Positions 24,896 through 33,706 of a stretch of DNA of 64,000 nucleotides are shown here, piece after piece. The notes under the pieces were generated by a model, which was not told the DNA's origin, did not search any database, and worked only from the letters and a program-made list of their open reading frames with translations. Every line of letters begins with the position of its first letter. Position 1 is the stretch's first letter. The position numbers and the translations under genes are program-made. The stretch comes from CAILZL01 sp049840395 (GTDB taxonomy: Bacteria > Pseudomonadota > Gammaproteobacteria > Steroidobacterales > Steroidobacteraceae): contig JASGLD010000005.1 of NCBI GenBank assembly GCA_049840395.1, positions 1,355,611 to 1,419,610 of the forward strand, read 5' to 3'.

Positions 24896-25824
24896 TTCAC
24901 CAAGTCTCTTGCCAATGAGGCGCTGGTTAGCCGCTGCAGCCGATACTCGCGCCAGAAAATAATCAAACCCGACGCCATTACCAACGGCGCGCCCACCCAG
25001 GTAGACCAGCTGGGTAGCTCACTAAAGAACAAATAGCCCAGCAACACCGACATGATCATGGCGGTGTAGTCCAACGGTGCAATGGTCGATGCTTCGGCAT
25101 AACGGTAAGAGAAGGTCATCAGCAGCTGACCGCTGACGCCGAAGGCACCGGTCAGCAACAGCACCAACATCTGTTCGCGGTTCGGCACTATCCAACCCCA
25201 GGGCAGGGTCAGCAGCGAGCAGAGCATGGATGTCAGCATGAAGTAGAAAGTGATGGTGATGGCGTGCTCGCCGCCGCTCATCTTGCGCAGGAACATCATC
25301 GCGAAGGCCGAGAAGATAGCGGCGCCAAAGGCAATGCCGATGCCCAGCTGCTGATTGCCCGGCAGATCGGCTCGTTCCCCCAGGTGCGGTGCCAGCATGA
25401 CGATCACGCCCGCCAGGCCGATGCCCAAGGCCGTCCACCGAAACGCATGAATGCGCTCGCCCAGGAACAACATGGCCAAGATGGTCACGAACATGGGGGA
25501 GGTGAAGCTGATGGCTGTGACATCGGCCAAGGGAATCATGGTCAGGGCGGCGAACAGGCAGAACATGCTGATGGTGCCGGACAGGGAGCGCCGCGCATGG
25601 CGCTGCCAATTGTCGGTTTTCAGTACCCGCAGACCCACGGTTTGGTGTGCAATCAGCGCCAGAGCCAGTACGGCGATCAGGCCGCGCACAAAGATGGTCT
25701 CGCCCATGGGTACGCCCTTGCCCAGGTATTTCACACAGGCGGACATGCTGGACAGCAGCACCACGGCAGCGAGTTTGAGTAGGACGCCCAGAATAGGGCG
25801 ATGGAGGGGGGCGTTAGCAGGCAA
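24874..25824 (-). CDS. EamA/DMT-superfamily inner membrane transporter
   Basis: 316 residues with about ten hydrophobic helices in two EamA repeats: an N-terminal GVLLKLAAVVLLSSMSACVKYLGKGVP with ETIFVRGLIAVL, and a C-terminal TFSYRYAEASTIAPLDYTAMI leading to LLGYLFFSELPSW. Drug/metabolite transporters of this type export amino acids, S-adenosylmethionine or unknown metabolites. The first codon appears to be TTG at 25824, since no in-frame ATG occurs before the first helix. It is divergent from ahpC with about 180 bases between. Confidence 0.85.
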   Translation of the reverse strand: MPANAPLHRPILGVLLKLAAVVLLSSMSACVKYLGKGVPMGETIFVRGLIAVLALALIAHQTVGLRVLKTDNWQRHARRSLSGTISMFCLFAALTMIPLADVTAISFTSPMFVTILAMLFLGERIHAFRWTALGIGLAGVIVMLAPHLGERADLPGNQQLGIGIAFGAAIFSAFAMMFLRKMSGGEHAITITFYFMLTSMLCSLLTLPWGWIVPNREQMLVLLLTGAFGVSGQLLMTFSYRYAEASTIAPLDYTAMIMSVLLGYLFFSELPSWSTWVGAPLVMASGLIIFWREYRLQRLTSASLARDLVNRTPTTQ

Positions 25825-25886
25825 GGGATCGAACCAGTAAGCGGGGGCGGCATTTTAGCAGGCGAGCAACCCTGGACTGGGGCCTA

Positions 25887-25923
25887 ATAGGTGGCACCTA
25901 TTGCCCTGCCAGTATTTATCAAT
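25887..25923 (+). promoter_or_regulatory. OxyR-type operator upstream of ahpC
   Basis: ATAGGTGGCACCTAT (25887-25901) is a perfect match to the OxyR element ATAGnTnnnAnCTAT. After the expected 7-base spacer, CCAGTATTTATCAAT (25909-25923) matches 6 of the 10 fixed positions. OxyR binds such tandem elements as a tetramer just upstream of the -35. Confidence 0.75.
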
Positions 25924-25950
25924 TGGCAGTCACTGCTTAGGCTCGATATT
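25923..25950 (+). promoter_or_regulatory. ahpC promoter
   Basis: TTGGCA (25923-25928), a 16-base spacer and GATATT (25945-25950). The OxyR-type site abuts the -35 element, the usual arrangement for activation. Confidence 0.5.
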
Positions 25951-26006
25951 GTGCCATCCCACAAGGCCCGTACACCTTGTCTGTTTTATCCATGGAGAAA
26001 TTTCGA

Positions 26007-26573
26007 ATGAGCTCGTTGATTAATTCCCAAGTGCAACCCTTCAAGACCCAGGCCTTCCACAACGGCAAGTTCGTCGAAGTGAGCGATGCCACGCTGAAGG
26101 GCAAGTGGTCGGTGCTGATTTTCATGCCGGCTGCCTTCACCTTTAACTGCCCCACCGAAATCGAAGACGCGGCCGACAACTATGCCGAATTCCAGAAGGC
26201 TGGCGCGGAAGTCTACATCGTCACCACCGACACCCATTTCTCGCACAAGGTATGGCACGAAACCAGCCCAGCCGTGGGCAAGGCCAAGTTCCCGCTGGTG
26301 GGCGATCCCACCCATGCGTTGACCAATGCCTTCGGCGTACACATTCCTTCGGAAGGTCTGGCGTTGCGCGGCACCTTCGTCATCAATCCCGATGGCGTGA
26401 TCAAGACCGCCGAAGTTCACTCCAACGAGATTGCTCGCGATGTGAAAGAAACCGTGCGCAAGCTCAAGGCTGCTCAGTACACCGCTGCTCATCCTGGTCA
26501 AGTGTGCCCAGCCAAGTGGAACGAAGGCGCCAAGACCATTACGCCGTCGCTGGATCTGGTCGGCAAGATCTGA
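26007..26573 (+). CDS. ahpC: alkyl hydroperoxide reductase subunit C (2-Cys peroxiredoxin)
   Basis: 188 residues, the E. coli AhpC length. Peroxidatic Cys about residue 48 in AAFTFNCPTE (usual FTFVCPTE), catalytic Thr and Arg positions conserved, and resolving Cys about 167 in HPGQVCPAKW. It reduces H2O2, organic peroxides and peroxynitrite, and is recharged by AhpF. GGAG at 25994-25997 supports the ATG at 26007. An OxyR-type operator and promoter lie upstream, and ahpF follows after 99 bases of hairpin-rich spacer. Confidence 0.97.
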   Translation: MSSLINSQVQPFKTQAFHNGKFVEVSDATLKGKWSVLIFMPAAFTFNCPTEIEDAADNYAEFQKAGAEVYIVTTDTHFSHKVWHETSPAVGKAKFPLVGDPTHALTNAFGVHIPSEGLALRGTFVINPDGVIKTAEVHSNEIARDVKETVRKLKAAQYTAAHPGQVCPAKWNEGAKTITPSLDLVGKI

Positions 26574-26587
26574 CGAATTGATCGGAA

Positions 26588-26649
26588 GGGCGATGCATGC
26601 GTCGCCCCTACGATAGATGCATTGTGTAAGGGCGAGGCGAGCCTCGCCC
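26588..26649 (+). repeat. two GC-rich hairpins between ahpC and ahpF
   Basis: GGGCGATGCATGCGTCGCCC (26588-26607) and GGGCGAGGCGAGCCTCGCCC (26630-26649) are successive near-perfect stem-loops. They lie inside a likely operon, where such structures protect the upstream message and give more AhpC than AhpF. Their sequences resemble each other and REP elements. Confidence 0.7.
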
Positions 26650-26672
26650 CCTTAGTCACCACAAGGTAAATC

Positions 26673-28256
26673 ATGCTCGACGCCACGCTTAAACAGCAGT
26701 TACAAGCTTACTTGCAGCGAGTCACGCAGCCGATTGAGATCGTCGCTTCCCTCGACGACAGCGATGCTGGGCGTGAGATGCTGGCGTTGCTGCAGGATAT
26801 CGCCTCGCTATCTACATACATCGTGGTGCAAGAGCAGCACAACGATAACGAACGCAAACCTTCGTTTGCGATCAATCGCCCAGGCGAGAACACCGGCATT
26901 CGTTTCGCGGGCATTCCGATGGGGCATGAATTCACATCGCTGGTGTTGGCGCTATTGCAGGTGGGCGGTCATCCGCCCAAGGTTGATGCTGCAGTGATCG
27001 AGCAGATCAAAGCACTGCCAGGCTCATTCAAATTTGAGACCTATATTTCGCTCACCTGTCAGAACTGTCCGGATGTGGTGCAGGCATTGAATGTCATGGC
27101 GCTGCTCAATCCGAATATCAGCAACACCATGATCGATGGCGCGCTATTTCAACAGGAAGTCGAAGCCAAGCAGATCATGGCGGTGCCCAGCATTTACTTG
27201 AACGGTGAAGCGTTCGGTCAAGGGCGCATGACTGTAGAAGAAGTGCTGGCCAAACTCGATACCAATGCCGGCGCACGCCAGGCCGAAGCCATCAATGCCA
27301 AACAGGCTTTCGATGTATTGGTTGTCGGTGGTGGTCCCGCCGGTGCTGCTGCTGCGATTTATGCAGCGCGCAAAGGCATTCGCACCGGCGTGGTAGCCGA
27401 ACGTTTCGGTGGTCAGGTGCTGGACACCATGGGCATCGAAAATTTCATCTCCGTGCAGGAGACTGAAGGACCCAAACTGGCTGCTGCCTTGGAGCAACAC
27501 GTTAAGAGCTATGAAGTAGACATCATGAATGTGCAGCGCGCCGAAGCGCTGTTGCCGGCCGATGGTAATGGTCTGTTCACCGTGAAGCTGGCCAGTGGCG
27601 CAAGTTTGCAAAGCAAGACGGTGGTGATCGCGACTGGCGCACGCTGGCGCGAAATGAATGTGCCGGGCGAGCGCGAATATCGTGGTCGCGGTGTGGCTTA
27701 CTGTCCGCATTGCGATGGTCCGTTGTTCAAGGGCAAGCGCGTGGCGGTGATCGGTGGCGGCAACTCCGGCGTGGAAGCTGCGATTGATCTCGCTGGTATC
27801 GTCAGTCACGTCACCCTGATCGAATTCGATAGCAAGCTGCGCGCCGACGAAGTGTTGCAACGCAAGTTGCGTAGCCTGGCCAATGTGCGCGTGATCCTGT
27901 CAGCACAGACCACCGAAGTGCATGGTGCGGACGGCAAGGTGAATGCCCTGTCTTACAAAGATCGCAGCAGTGGCGAATTGCACAAGGTGGGGCTGGAAGG
28001 TGTGTTCGTGCAGATCGGTTTGCTGCCCAACACCGACTGGTTGAAGGGCTCAATCAATCTCAGTCCACGCGGCGAGATTGAAGTCGATGTGAAGGGGCAG
28101 ACTTCCTTGCCCGGCGTGTTTGCTGCGGGTGATGCAACCACGACTCCTTACAAGCAGATCGTCATCGCCATGGGCGAGGGTTCCAAGGCTGCACTCAGCG
28201 CTTTCGACCATCTGATCCGTACTTCGGCGCCCGCGGAGAAAGCCAACGCGGCTTGA
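26673..28256 (+). CDS. ahpF: alkyl hydroperoxide reductase subunit F
   Basis: 527 residues with the full AhpF plan: N-terminal double thioredoxin fold with CQNC (LTCQNCPDVV), a linker, then an FAD/NADH reductase like thioredoxin reductase with VVGGGPAGAAAAIYAAR, the redox pair CPHC (GVAYCPHCDGPLFKG), NADH site AVIGGGNSGVEAAID and FVQIGLLPNTDWL, and GVFAAGDAT. It passes electrons from NADH to AhpC. Short AAGG site before the ATG at 26673. A strong terminator follows. Confidence 0.97.
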   Translation: MLDATLKQQLQAYLQRVTQPIEIVASLDDSDAGREMLALLQDIASLSTYIVVQEQHNDNERKPSFAINRPGENTGIRFAGIPMGHEFTSLVLALLQVGGHPPKVDAAVIEQIKALPGSFKFETYISLTCQNCPDVVQALNVMALLNPNISNTMIDGALFQQEVEAKQIMAVPSIYLNGEAFGQGRMTVEEVLAKLDTNAGARQAEAINAKQAFDVLVVGGGPAGAAAAIYAARKGIRTGVVAERFGGQVLDTMGIENFISVQETEGPKLAAALEQHVKSYEVDIMNVQRAEALLPADGNGLFTVKLASGASLQSKTVVIATGARWREMNVPGEREYRGRGVAYCPHCDGPLFKGKRVAVIGGGNSGVEAAIDLAGIVSHVTLIEFDSKLRADEVLQRKLRSLANVRVILSAQTTEVHGADGKVNALSYKDRSSGELHKVGLEGVFVQIGLLPNTDWLKGSINLSPRGEIEVDVKGQTSLPGVFAAGDATTTPYKQIVIAMGEGSKAALSAFDHLIRTSAPAEKANAA

Positions 28257-28287
28257 TCGCTAGGCCGATCTGCTTGATTGTCCAATA

Positions 28288-28320
28288 ACGGCCGCAGGAT
28301 GGATTCCTGTGGCCGTTTTT
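28288..28320 (+). terminator. rho-independent terminator after ahpF
   Basis: ACGGCCGCAGGA pairs with TCCTGTGGCCGT (one mismatch or wobble) over a short loop and is followed by TTTTTC. Confidence 0.85.
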
Positions 28321-28501
28321 CTTTGGCGTTATGGTGCCGGTTTTCGAAGCGCTGGCATTTGTGGTTCAGCTGCAGTATGTTTCTCATTGATAGTTGTGCG
28401 TTTAATTATTCGTGAGATAAATGTATGGTGGTGGGATATTCATGCCCGCCGACCTCGCGAATCACTAGCTGAGGGCGACGACCCCGCAGCCCGGGGGAAC
28501 G

Positions 28502-29413
28502 ATGAAAAACTTAGCTTCGGTGGACCTGAATCTATTGGTCGCTTTCGATGCCTTGATTACCGAAAGGCATGTCACGCGTGCGGCGGAAAAGGTGGGGTTG
28601 ACCCAGCCGGCGCTCAGTCATGCGCTGCGTCGCCTGCGCGAATTGTTCGATGACGACCTGCTGGTGCGCGGCCCGGACGGCATGAAGCCCACCGAGCGCG
28701 CCCAGGCCATCCATTTAGAAGTCAGCTCGGCGCTAATGCGCATCCGCACCACGCTGTCGGGACCGGACACCTTCGATCCCTCCACCGCAGAGCGCACCTT
28801 TCATCTGGCGATGTCGGATTCGGTGGGCCACTTGGTCTTGCCGCGCTTGCTGCGACGGCTGCGCATTGAAGCGCCCAAGGTGCAATTGACGGTAGCGCGT
28901 TCTGCTTCGATGGAAGGCTGGCAGCGCGTGCTGGATGGCGATGCCGAGCTGGGTATCGGCGTGTACACCAATGCCACTGCGGGTTTGCAATCGCAGGATC
29001 TCACGCTGGCCGAGCATCGTTACGCCGTGGTGGACATCAACAACCCTAAATTGCACGACGGCAAGTTGAATATGGATGACTACATCAACTCGCCACATGT
29101 GGCGGTGTCGGTGGACGCCGGGCCGGGACGCCCCATGGATACAGTGCTGCCGGTTCTAGGTTTTCAGCGTCGCATCGTGGTGGTGTTGCCCAGTTTCTCG
29201 CTGGTGCCCGCGGTGATTCGCGGTACGGACATGGTGGGCCACTGCAGCCGCTTCATGGTCGAGCATCTTGACTATCGCAATGAGCTGGTACTGTTCGATC
29301 CGCCCGTGCCTTTACCGCGCGATACGGTGCGCGCCATCTGGCGGCGTTCGCGTTCCGATGATGCGGGTCTGCGATGGTTGATCGATCTGATCGCCAACAG
29401 CTTGGTACATTGA
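28502..29413 (+). CDS. LysR-family transcriptional regulator (NodD/NahR-like)
   Basis: 303 residues. N-terminal winged helix-turn-helix: DLNLLVAFDALITERHVTRAAEKVGLTQPALSHALRRLRELFDDDLLVR. This long DLNLL...TERHVTRAA pattern is typical of the NodD/NahR/LinR branch. The C-terminal ligand domain begins about residue 93. It is not OxyR: it has a single Cys (about residue 240, VGHCSR) and lacks the redox Cys pair. GGGGGA precedes the ATG. Its target and ligand are unknown; it is the nearest regulator to the ahp genes but is separated by a terminator. Confidence 0.88.
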   Translation: MKNLASVDLNLLVAFDALITERHVTRAAEKVGLTQPALSHALRRLRELFDDDLLVRGPDGMKPTERAQAIHLEVSSALMRIRTTLSGPDTFDPSTAERTFHLAMSDSVGHLVLPRLLRRLRIEAPKVQLTVARSASMEGWQRVLDGDAELGIGVYTNATAGLQSQDLTLAEHRYAVVDINNPKLHDGKLNMDDYINSPHVAVSVDAGPGRPMDTVLPVLGFQRRIVVVLPSFSLVPAVIRGTDMVGHCSRFMVEHLDYRNELVLFDPPVPLPRDTVRAIWRRSRSDDAGLRWLIDLIANSLVH

Positions 29414-29505
29414 GCAGTCCATGCTTATAGAATTCGTATCGCTGCGACCGCCTTTGCATTAGTGAGAATATTGAGGCGGCTTATAAAGGACCAGGCAGGT
29501 CAACT

Positions 29506-30507
29506 ATGAAAAAAATCATTGCGTTAGTTCTTATCTCAACGGTATTCACGAGCCGAATCGCCGCAGCGGCAGCAGCGGAACAAAAAGACTGCACGCTCAA
29601 GCAGTATGCATCGGTTGATTTTTTGCCGATGTCCAAAGACTTGCTGCTGATCCCTATTACCGTCAATGGTAAGAATGCTGCCGTGGTCCTGAATCTTGGA
29701 CTTGGCCTTTCCATGGTTGCCAAGGATGCACCGAACTCATTTGGCTTAAAGGTCAAGAATTGGCCCAATAATTTTCGGCCGCTGAATATCGGTTCCGAGA
29801 GAGTTAAAAGGATCGCGACTGCGGATTCAATTGCAATCGGACAATTGTCGTTTGGGGCGAATGAGTTCGTCGTCGATGAGCGGCGGGAAATTGGTGGGCC
29901 TATAGATTCAACGCCGGTGATTGGCATGATAGGCATGAGCTTTTTTGCCAATGTTGATTTCGAGTTGGATTTTGTCAATCGCAGGCTGAACCTGTATTCA
30001 CAGGAGCATTGTGTGGGGCAAGTGGTCTACTGGGCGAATAACTATGCGGCGGTGCCCATACGAGAGGGCGATATCGGTGATCGTTATCTGCTGATGGAGC
30101 TGGAGGGGAAGAAAATGCAGACGGCATTATCTACGGTTGCAGCCACGACGATCTTGAACACCGACGCATCCAAGACACTTTTTGGTTTTGACGAAAAATC
30201 TGACGGCGTTGTTTCCGAATCGAACGCAGCTGGTGATACTGTCAGTCACTATCAAGCAATGGCGCTGACGACGGATGGATTGGAGATAATGAATGCGAAA
30301 ATAAAACTCAGCGCTCCTAGCCTTAAGTACTGCAGATTCAATGAAGCCGCAGATAAGGAAAGCAAGGCAGCCGGCTACAGTAGTTGTAGCGGCATATATC
30401 CGTTATCGCTGGGTATGAACGTTCTGCAGAAAATGCATCTCTACTTTGCGATGCGCGAAAAGGTTATGTACTTCACTGCTGCCGAAGCCAATAAAAGCAA
30501 TCCATGA
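29506..30507 (+). CDS. secreted retropepsin-like protein with lost catalytic Asp residues
   Basis: 333 residues with signal peptide MKKIIALVLISTVFTSRIAAA. Two lobes are visible. Lobe one has VNGKNAAVVLNLGLGLSMV followed by an IGQLSF strand and PVIGMIGMSFFANVDFELDFVNRRLNLY, the overall order of bacterial two-domain retropepsin-like (aspartyl protease) proteins. The DTGAS motif is replaced by NLGLG (Asn about 63), and the second-lobe DTG is replaced by STV (Ser about 209). Thus it is probably not a protease. Six or so Cys residues could form disulfides. Codon use looks more AT-rich than in neighbours. Family call is moderate. Confidence 0.6.
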   Translation: MKKIIALVLISTVFTSRIAAAAAAEQKDCTLKQYASVDFLPMSKDLLLIPITVNGKNAAVVLNLGLGLSMVAKDAPNSFGLKVKNWPNNFRPLNIGSERVKRIATADSIAIGQLSFGANEFVVDERREIGGPIDSTPVIGMIGMSFFANVDFELDFVNRRLNLYSQEHCVGQVVYWANNYAAVPIREGDIGDRYLLMELEGKKMQTALSTVAATTILNTDASKTLFGFDEKSDGVVSESNAAGDTVSHYQAMALTTDGLEIMNAKIKLSAPSLKYCRFNEAADKESKAAGYSSCSGIYPLSLGMNVLQKMHLYFAMREKVMYFTAAEANKSNP

Positions 30508-30595
30508 GCCGGGTGTCATGAGCCGCTCACTTCCTTGCGGAAATCTGTGTTTGGTTTGATTGTCACAAGGCTGGAGCATTGGAAGTCGATTGGCG

Positions 30596-31477
30596 TTACA
30601 AATTCAACCGACTTTCAAACTGCAAAGAATCACCGCTGATCGGGTCGATGAAGGCCAGTTTCTTGGCCAGCAATTTCAGCGGTCGCGAGAAATCATCTGC
30701 AGCTCGCTGTTCTAGCGTCGGATAGAAATCATCGTTGAGGATGCCGGCGCCCAATGCCGCCATATGCACGCGTAGTTGGTGTTTCTTGCCGGTAATCGGT
30801 GACAGCACATAACGCCAATTCACTGCGCCACGCTCCAACACGTCGATATGCGTTTCGCTATTAGCGGGGCCTTCTGCTTCCTGCATGCGAAAGAACGGTT
30901 CGCCTGCCACCAAACGACTGCGATGGATCAGTGGAAAATTAAAGTGAGGCAGAGCGGGGGCAATGGCCTGGTACTGCTTGTTGATTTTGCGTTCACTGAA
31001 CAGCGCGTGATAACGGGCGCGATGTTGCGCATGGGTCGAAAACATTACTAAGCCCGCAGTGCCGCGATCGATGCGATGCAGGGGGGCTAGTTCTGGATTG
31101 TCGAGTTTATTGATCAGGCGGGCCAACAAAGTTTGTTCGACGTAGTTGCCCTTGGGTGTGACGGGCAGGAAGTGCGGCTTGTCCGCCACCACGATGTTTT
31201 TATCGGCATACAGAATGGTGGCTTCGAAGGGAATCGGTTGCTCCTGAGCAAGCTCGCGAAAGTAGCGAACTGTCATGCCGACTCGATAAGCGCTGGCTGC
31301 GCTCAGCGGTTCACCTGTTTGGTTCAACACCAGGCCGCGCGCCATGCGGCTCAGCCATTGCTCGCGCTCGATATGGGGGAAGTGCGCGCACAGACAGTCG
31401 AGTACGGTATGCCAGGAGCCCGGCGGTAGTTGTAACGTGCTGGCGGCGCGATGTTTGAGCGGAGCAGGTGCTGACAT
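30596..31477 (-). CDS. RluA-family pseudouridine synthase
   Basis: 293 residues. The catalytic motif is LAPLHRIDRGTAGLVMFS, with the nucleophilic Asp in HRIDRGT. Also present are ILYADKNIVVADKPHFLPVTP, INKQYQAI and a C-terminal SPITGKKHQLRVHMAALG (RluA group usually H-Q-[IL]-R-x-H). It isomerises uridine to pseudouridine in rRNA or tRNA. The N-terminal part contains an S4-like segment (VLDCLCAHFPHIEREQWLSRM). It resembles the RluA relatives fused to no other domain; the target site cannot be read from the sequence. Confidence 0.87.
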   Translation of the reverse strand: MSAPAPLKHRAASTLQLPPGSWHTVLDCLCAHFPHIEREQWLSRMARGLVLNQTGEPLSAASAYRVGMTVRYFRELAQEQPIPFEATILYADKNIVVADKPHFLPVTPKGNYVEQTLLARLINKLDNPELAPLHRIDRGTAGLVMFSTHAQHRARYHALFSERKINKQYQAIAPALPHFNFPLIHRSRLVAGEPFFRMQEAEGPANSETHIDVLERGAVNWRYVLSPITGKKHQLRVHMAALGAGILNDDFYPTLEQRAADDFSRPLKLLAKKLAFIDPISGDSLQFESRLNL

Positions 31478-31518
31478 GGCGCTGTTATAACAGTTTGACT
31501 GCCAGGAGTTGTGCTGTG

Positions 31519-32490
31519 TCAGCTGCCGCTGCGAACTTTTACCTGCAGTTCATCGCGTTTGTAGTCGATGATCAATGTATCCAGCAATCCCAGTGCATCC
31601 ATGCCGATTAAGATGGCGGGCTGATCGGTGAGCTTCCAGTGTTCGAAGATATGCATGTCTCCGAAGGTCATATGTGAGCTGCGAATGATGATATCGCCAA
31701 GTTCCAACGGTGGTGTGGCATAACCTTCGCCCATCTGCTCATCGGCGGTGGCGCCGACAATGGTGTCGATGCTGGGTGTTTGCTTGGTCGGTTTGCGAAA
31801 TAGCGCATCGCGTGTGGCCAGGTTTGCGATAGTGGCCTGACCGCCGGTGTCGATAATGGCCTTCACCTTTACCGAACCCATGCGCGCGTCGACGGTCAGC
31901 AATTTGCCATTGGCGTACTTCACCGGAATGGTAACAAAGCCGGGTTCGGCGCGTTCATTGTGCGAGCGGCCGATGATGATCAGGTCGCGACGAAAATCGA
32001 TGTAGATGCGTCTATCCGCCAGACCTTCGGTGCCGAGTATGCCTTCGGCGCCGCCCAGTGCATCGGTAATGATGGGTAGGCGTTTGCCATTCAGCAGTAG
32101 ATCGCCCACCGTCAAGGAGTTCACTTTCACGGTGGGCACCACCGCGCTGCCGGTGACGCCGCGCAGCCGCACATTGCCGGATTGATTGAGCGGCAGTTCA
32201 AGCGCTTCGGCTACGGCAGCGGTAATACCGGAGTGACTGGCGCCGGTGTCGAGCACCAATCGAAACGGGCCTTTTTCGTTGATGTATACCGGCGCCCAGA
32301 TGCGGCCGATCTTGTCGCGGCGTGTCGGCGCCACGTAGCGTGGTTCCGGCGCGGTGATGATCACTTCTTGCAGGTCGTCTGCAGTAACCGGATCGGATGC
32401 CGGTGTTTCATCGGCATGAACTGAAATCAGCATCATCAGCAAGCAAAGGCCGATGAGTTTGCGCAGGAAAAGAAGTTGTCCCCTGGGCAT
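31519..32490 (-). CDS. two-domain retropepsin-like aspartyl protease, secreted
   Basis: 323 residues from the ATG at 32490 (an in-frame ATG at 32526 is possible). Signal peptide or anchor at residues 8-25. Lobe one: GPFRLVLDTGASHSGI, Asp about 81. Lobe two: VKVKAIIDTGGQATI, Asp about 214. Each is followed by a hydrophobic strand motif (ILGTEGL; ILIGMDALGLLDTLIIDY). Both catalytic Asp residues are present, so a single chain could form an active site. Acts in the periplasm or envelope; substrate unknown. Contrast with the degenerate relative at 29506. Confidence 0.75.
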   Translation of the reverse strand: MPRGQLLFLRKLIGLCLLMMLISVHADETPASDPVTADDLQEVIITAPEPRYVAPTRRDKIGRIWAPVYINEKGPFRLVLDTGASHSGITAAVAEALELPLNQSGNVRLRGVTGSAVVPTVKVNSLTVGDLLLNGKRLPIITDALGGAEGILGTEGLADRRIYIDFRRDLIIIGRSHNERAEPGFVTIPVKYANGKLLTVDARMGSVKVKAIIDTGGQATIANLATRDALFRKPTKQTPSIDTIVGATADEQMGEGYATPPLELGDIIIRSSHMTFGDMHIFEHWKLTDQPAILIGMDALGLLDTLIIDYKRDELQVKVRSGS

Positions 32491-32630
32491 GGTCAATCTC
32501 TGGAGCGTATCGCTGTTGAAGATCAAGCTGCTGAAGGAATGTTACACCTTTGCAGGCTTGGGCTAACGAGCAAGCGAGAAAAGAACTCAGTGATACGGCC
32601 GAAGCGCAATAACAGACGTGGATTATTATC

Positions 32631-32656
32631 GTCATGCCCGCGCAGGCGGGCATGAC
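32631..32656. repeat. REP-like palindrome GTCATGCCCGC
   Basis: GTCATGCCCGC (32631-32641) and GCGGGCATGAC (32646-32656) form a perfect 11-base stem with a 4-base loop, just after the SOD stop. This GTCATGCCCGCG...GCGGGCATGAC form is a very common dispersed hairpin in Proteobacteria. It may act as the sod 3' end. Confidence 0.75.
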
Positions 32657-32673
32657 AGTTTTTGCTTGATGGC

Positions 32674-33432
32674 TCAGTTGGAAATACGGCTCAAGTTTTC
32701 CTGAGCGAATTCCCAATTGATCAGCTTGTCGAGCACCGCAGCGGCGTAATCGGCGCGACGGTTCTGATAGTCCAGGTAGTACGCGTGTTCCCAGACATCC
32801 AGAACCAACAATGGATGCAGATCTTGTGTCCAGGGGGTGTCGGCGTTGGAGGTGCGCACCACTTTCAGATTGGTGGTGCTGCCGTTCTTGGCCCAACCGG
32901 CGCCATTCGCAACCAACCATACCCAGCCGCTGCCGAACTGCGCAGCTGAGGCTGCTGCGATTTCTTTTTTCAATGCATCGACACTGCCGAACGACGTCTC
33001 GATCAACTTCTTGGTGGCTGCTGGCGGTTCGCCGCCGCCCTTGGCGCGCATGCTCATCCAGTAATAAGTGTGATTCAGACTTTGTGCGGCGTTGTTATAG
33101 ATGGCCAGCTTGTCGGCCTTGCCGTAAGTGTCCACGACGATCTGTCGCAGCGACATCTCCGCATAGGGCGTACCCGCCACCAGCTTGTTGAGATTGTCGA
33201 GGTAGCCCTTGTGATGCTTGCCGTAGTGGAAGCCGAGCGTGTTGGAAGAAATCGTCGGTGCCAGGGCATTATCCGCGTACGGCAATTCGGGCAACAGGAA
33301 GGCATCTTCGGCGTGAGCGATGTAGGGCGCACCGATGCTGGCCACCGCCAAGGCACTACCGGCTTTGAGTAAAGCGCGACGGCTGTAATTGACCGATGGT
33401 GTTGACAGTTCTTTACGAATCGCAGGCATCAT
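32674..33432 (-). CDS. sodB: Fe/Mn superoxide dismutase with Tat signal
   Basis: About 252 residues. The N-terminus has SRRALLKAGSALAVASIG, a twin-arginine signal, ending near AHAED. The mature part is a Fe/Mn-SOD: LPYADNALAP, LGFHYGKHHKGY (metal His), AAQSLNHTYYW (metal His), AAQFGSGWVWLV, and DVWEHAYYLDYQNRR (metal Asp and His). It converts superoxide to O2 and H2O2. Tat export would send it out folded and metal-loaded to the periplasm. ATGs at 33432 and 33429 are adjacent; GGGGGAG fits the second better. Fe versus Mn use is not certain. Confidence 0.9.
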   Translation of the reverse strand: MMPAIRKELSTPSVNYSRRALLKAGSALAVASIGAPYIAHAEDAFLLPELPYADNALAPTISSNTLGFHYGKHHKGYLDNLNKLVAGTPYAEMSLRQIVVDTYGKADKLAIYNNAAQSLNHTYYWMSMRAKGGGEPPAATKKLIETSFGSVDALKKEIAAASAAQFGSGWVWLVANGAGWAKNGSTTNLKVVRTSNADTPWTQDLHPLLVLDVWEHAYYLDYQNRRADYAAAVLDKLINWEFAQENLSRISN

Positions 33433-33706
33433 GGCTCCCCCGATGATGTTTAGTAATGGCTCTTGCAAGAACAAAAGGTTCGGCATTGATGCGGCGGGTG
33501 ATGGCCTGCTCGAGGCTGAGGTAATGTTGCGATCATGCAGTGCACCCGCAGCGCGATCAAGCCCGGCGATGACTACAAACTCGATTGTTAAATATTCAAC
33601 ATGACTTACCGTCAGTTGCCTGTGCGTATAAACATGGGCGTATGATCTTGAGCTCAGCCAGTGTGGTCGTTGCCGCCAGCCAATCATTGTTATTTGGAGA
33701 CCGACT

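Noticed and set aside
28502..29413. LysR gene as oxyR
   Set aside because: It has only one Cys, no OxyR redox pair, and a NodD/NahR-type N-terminus.
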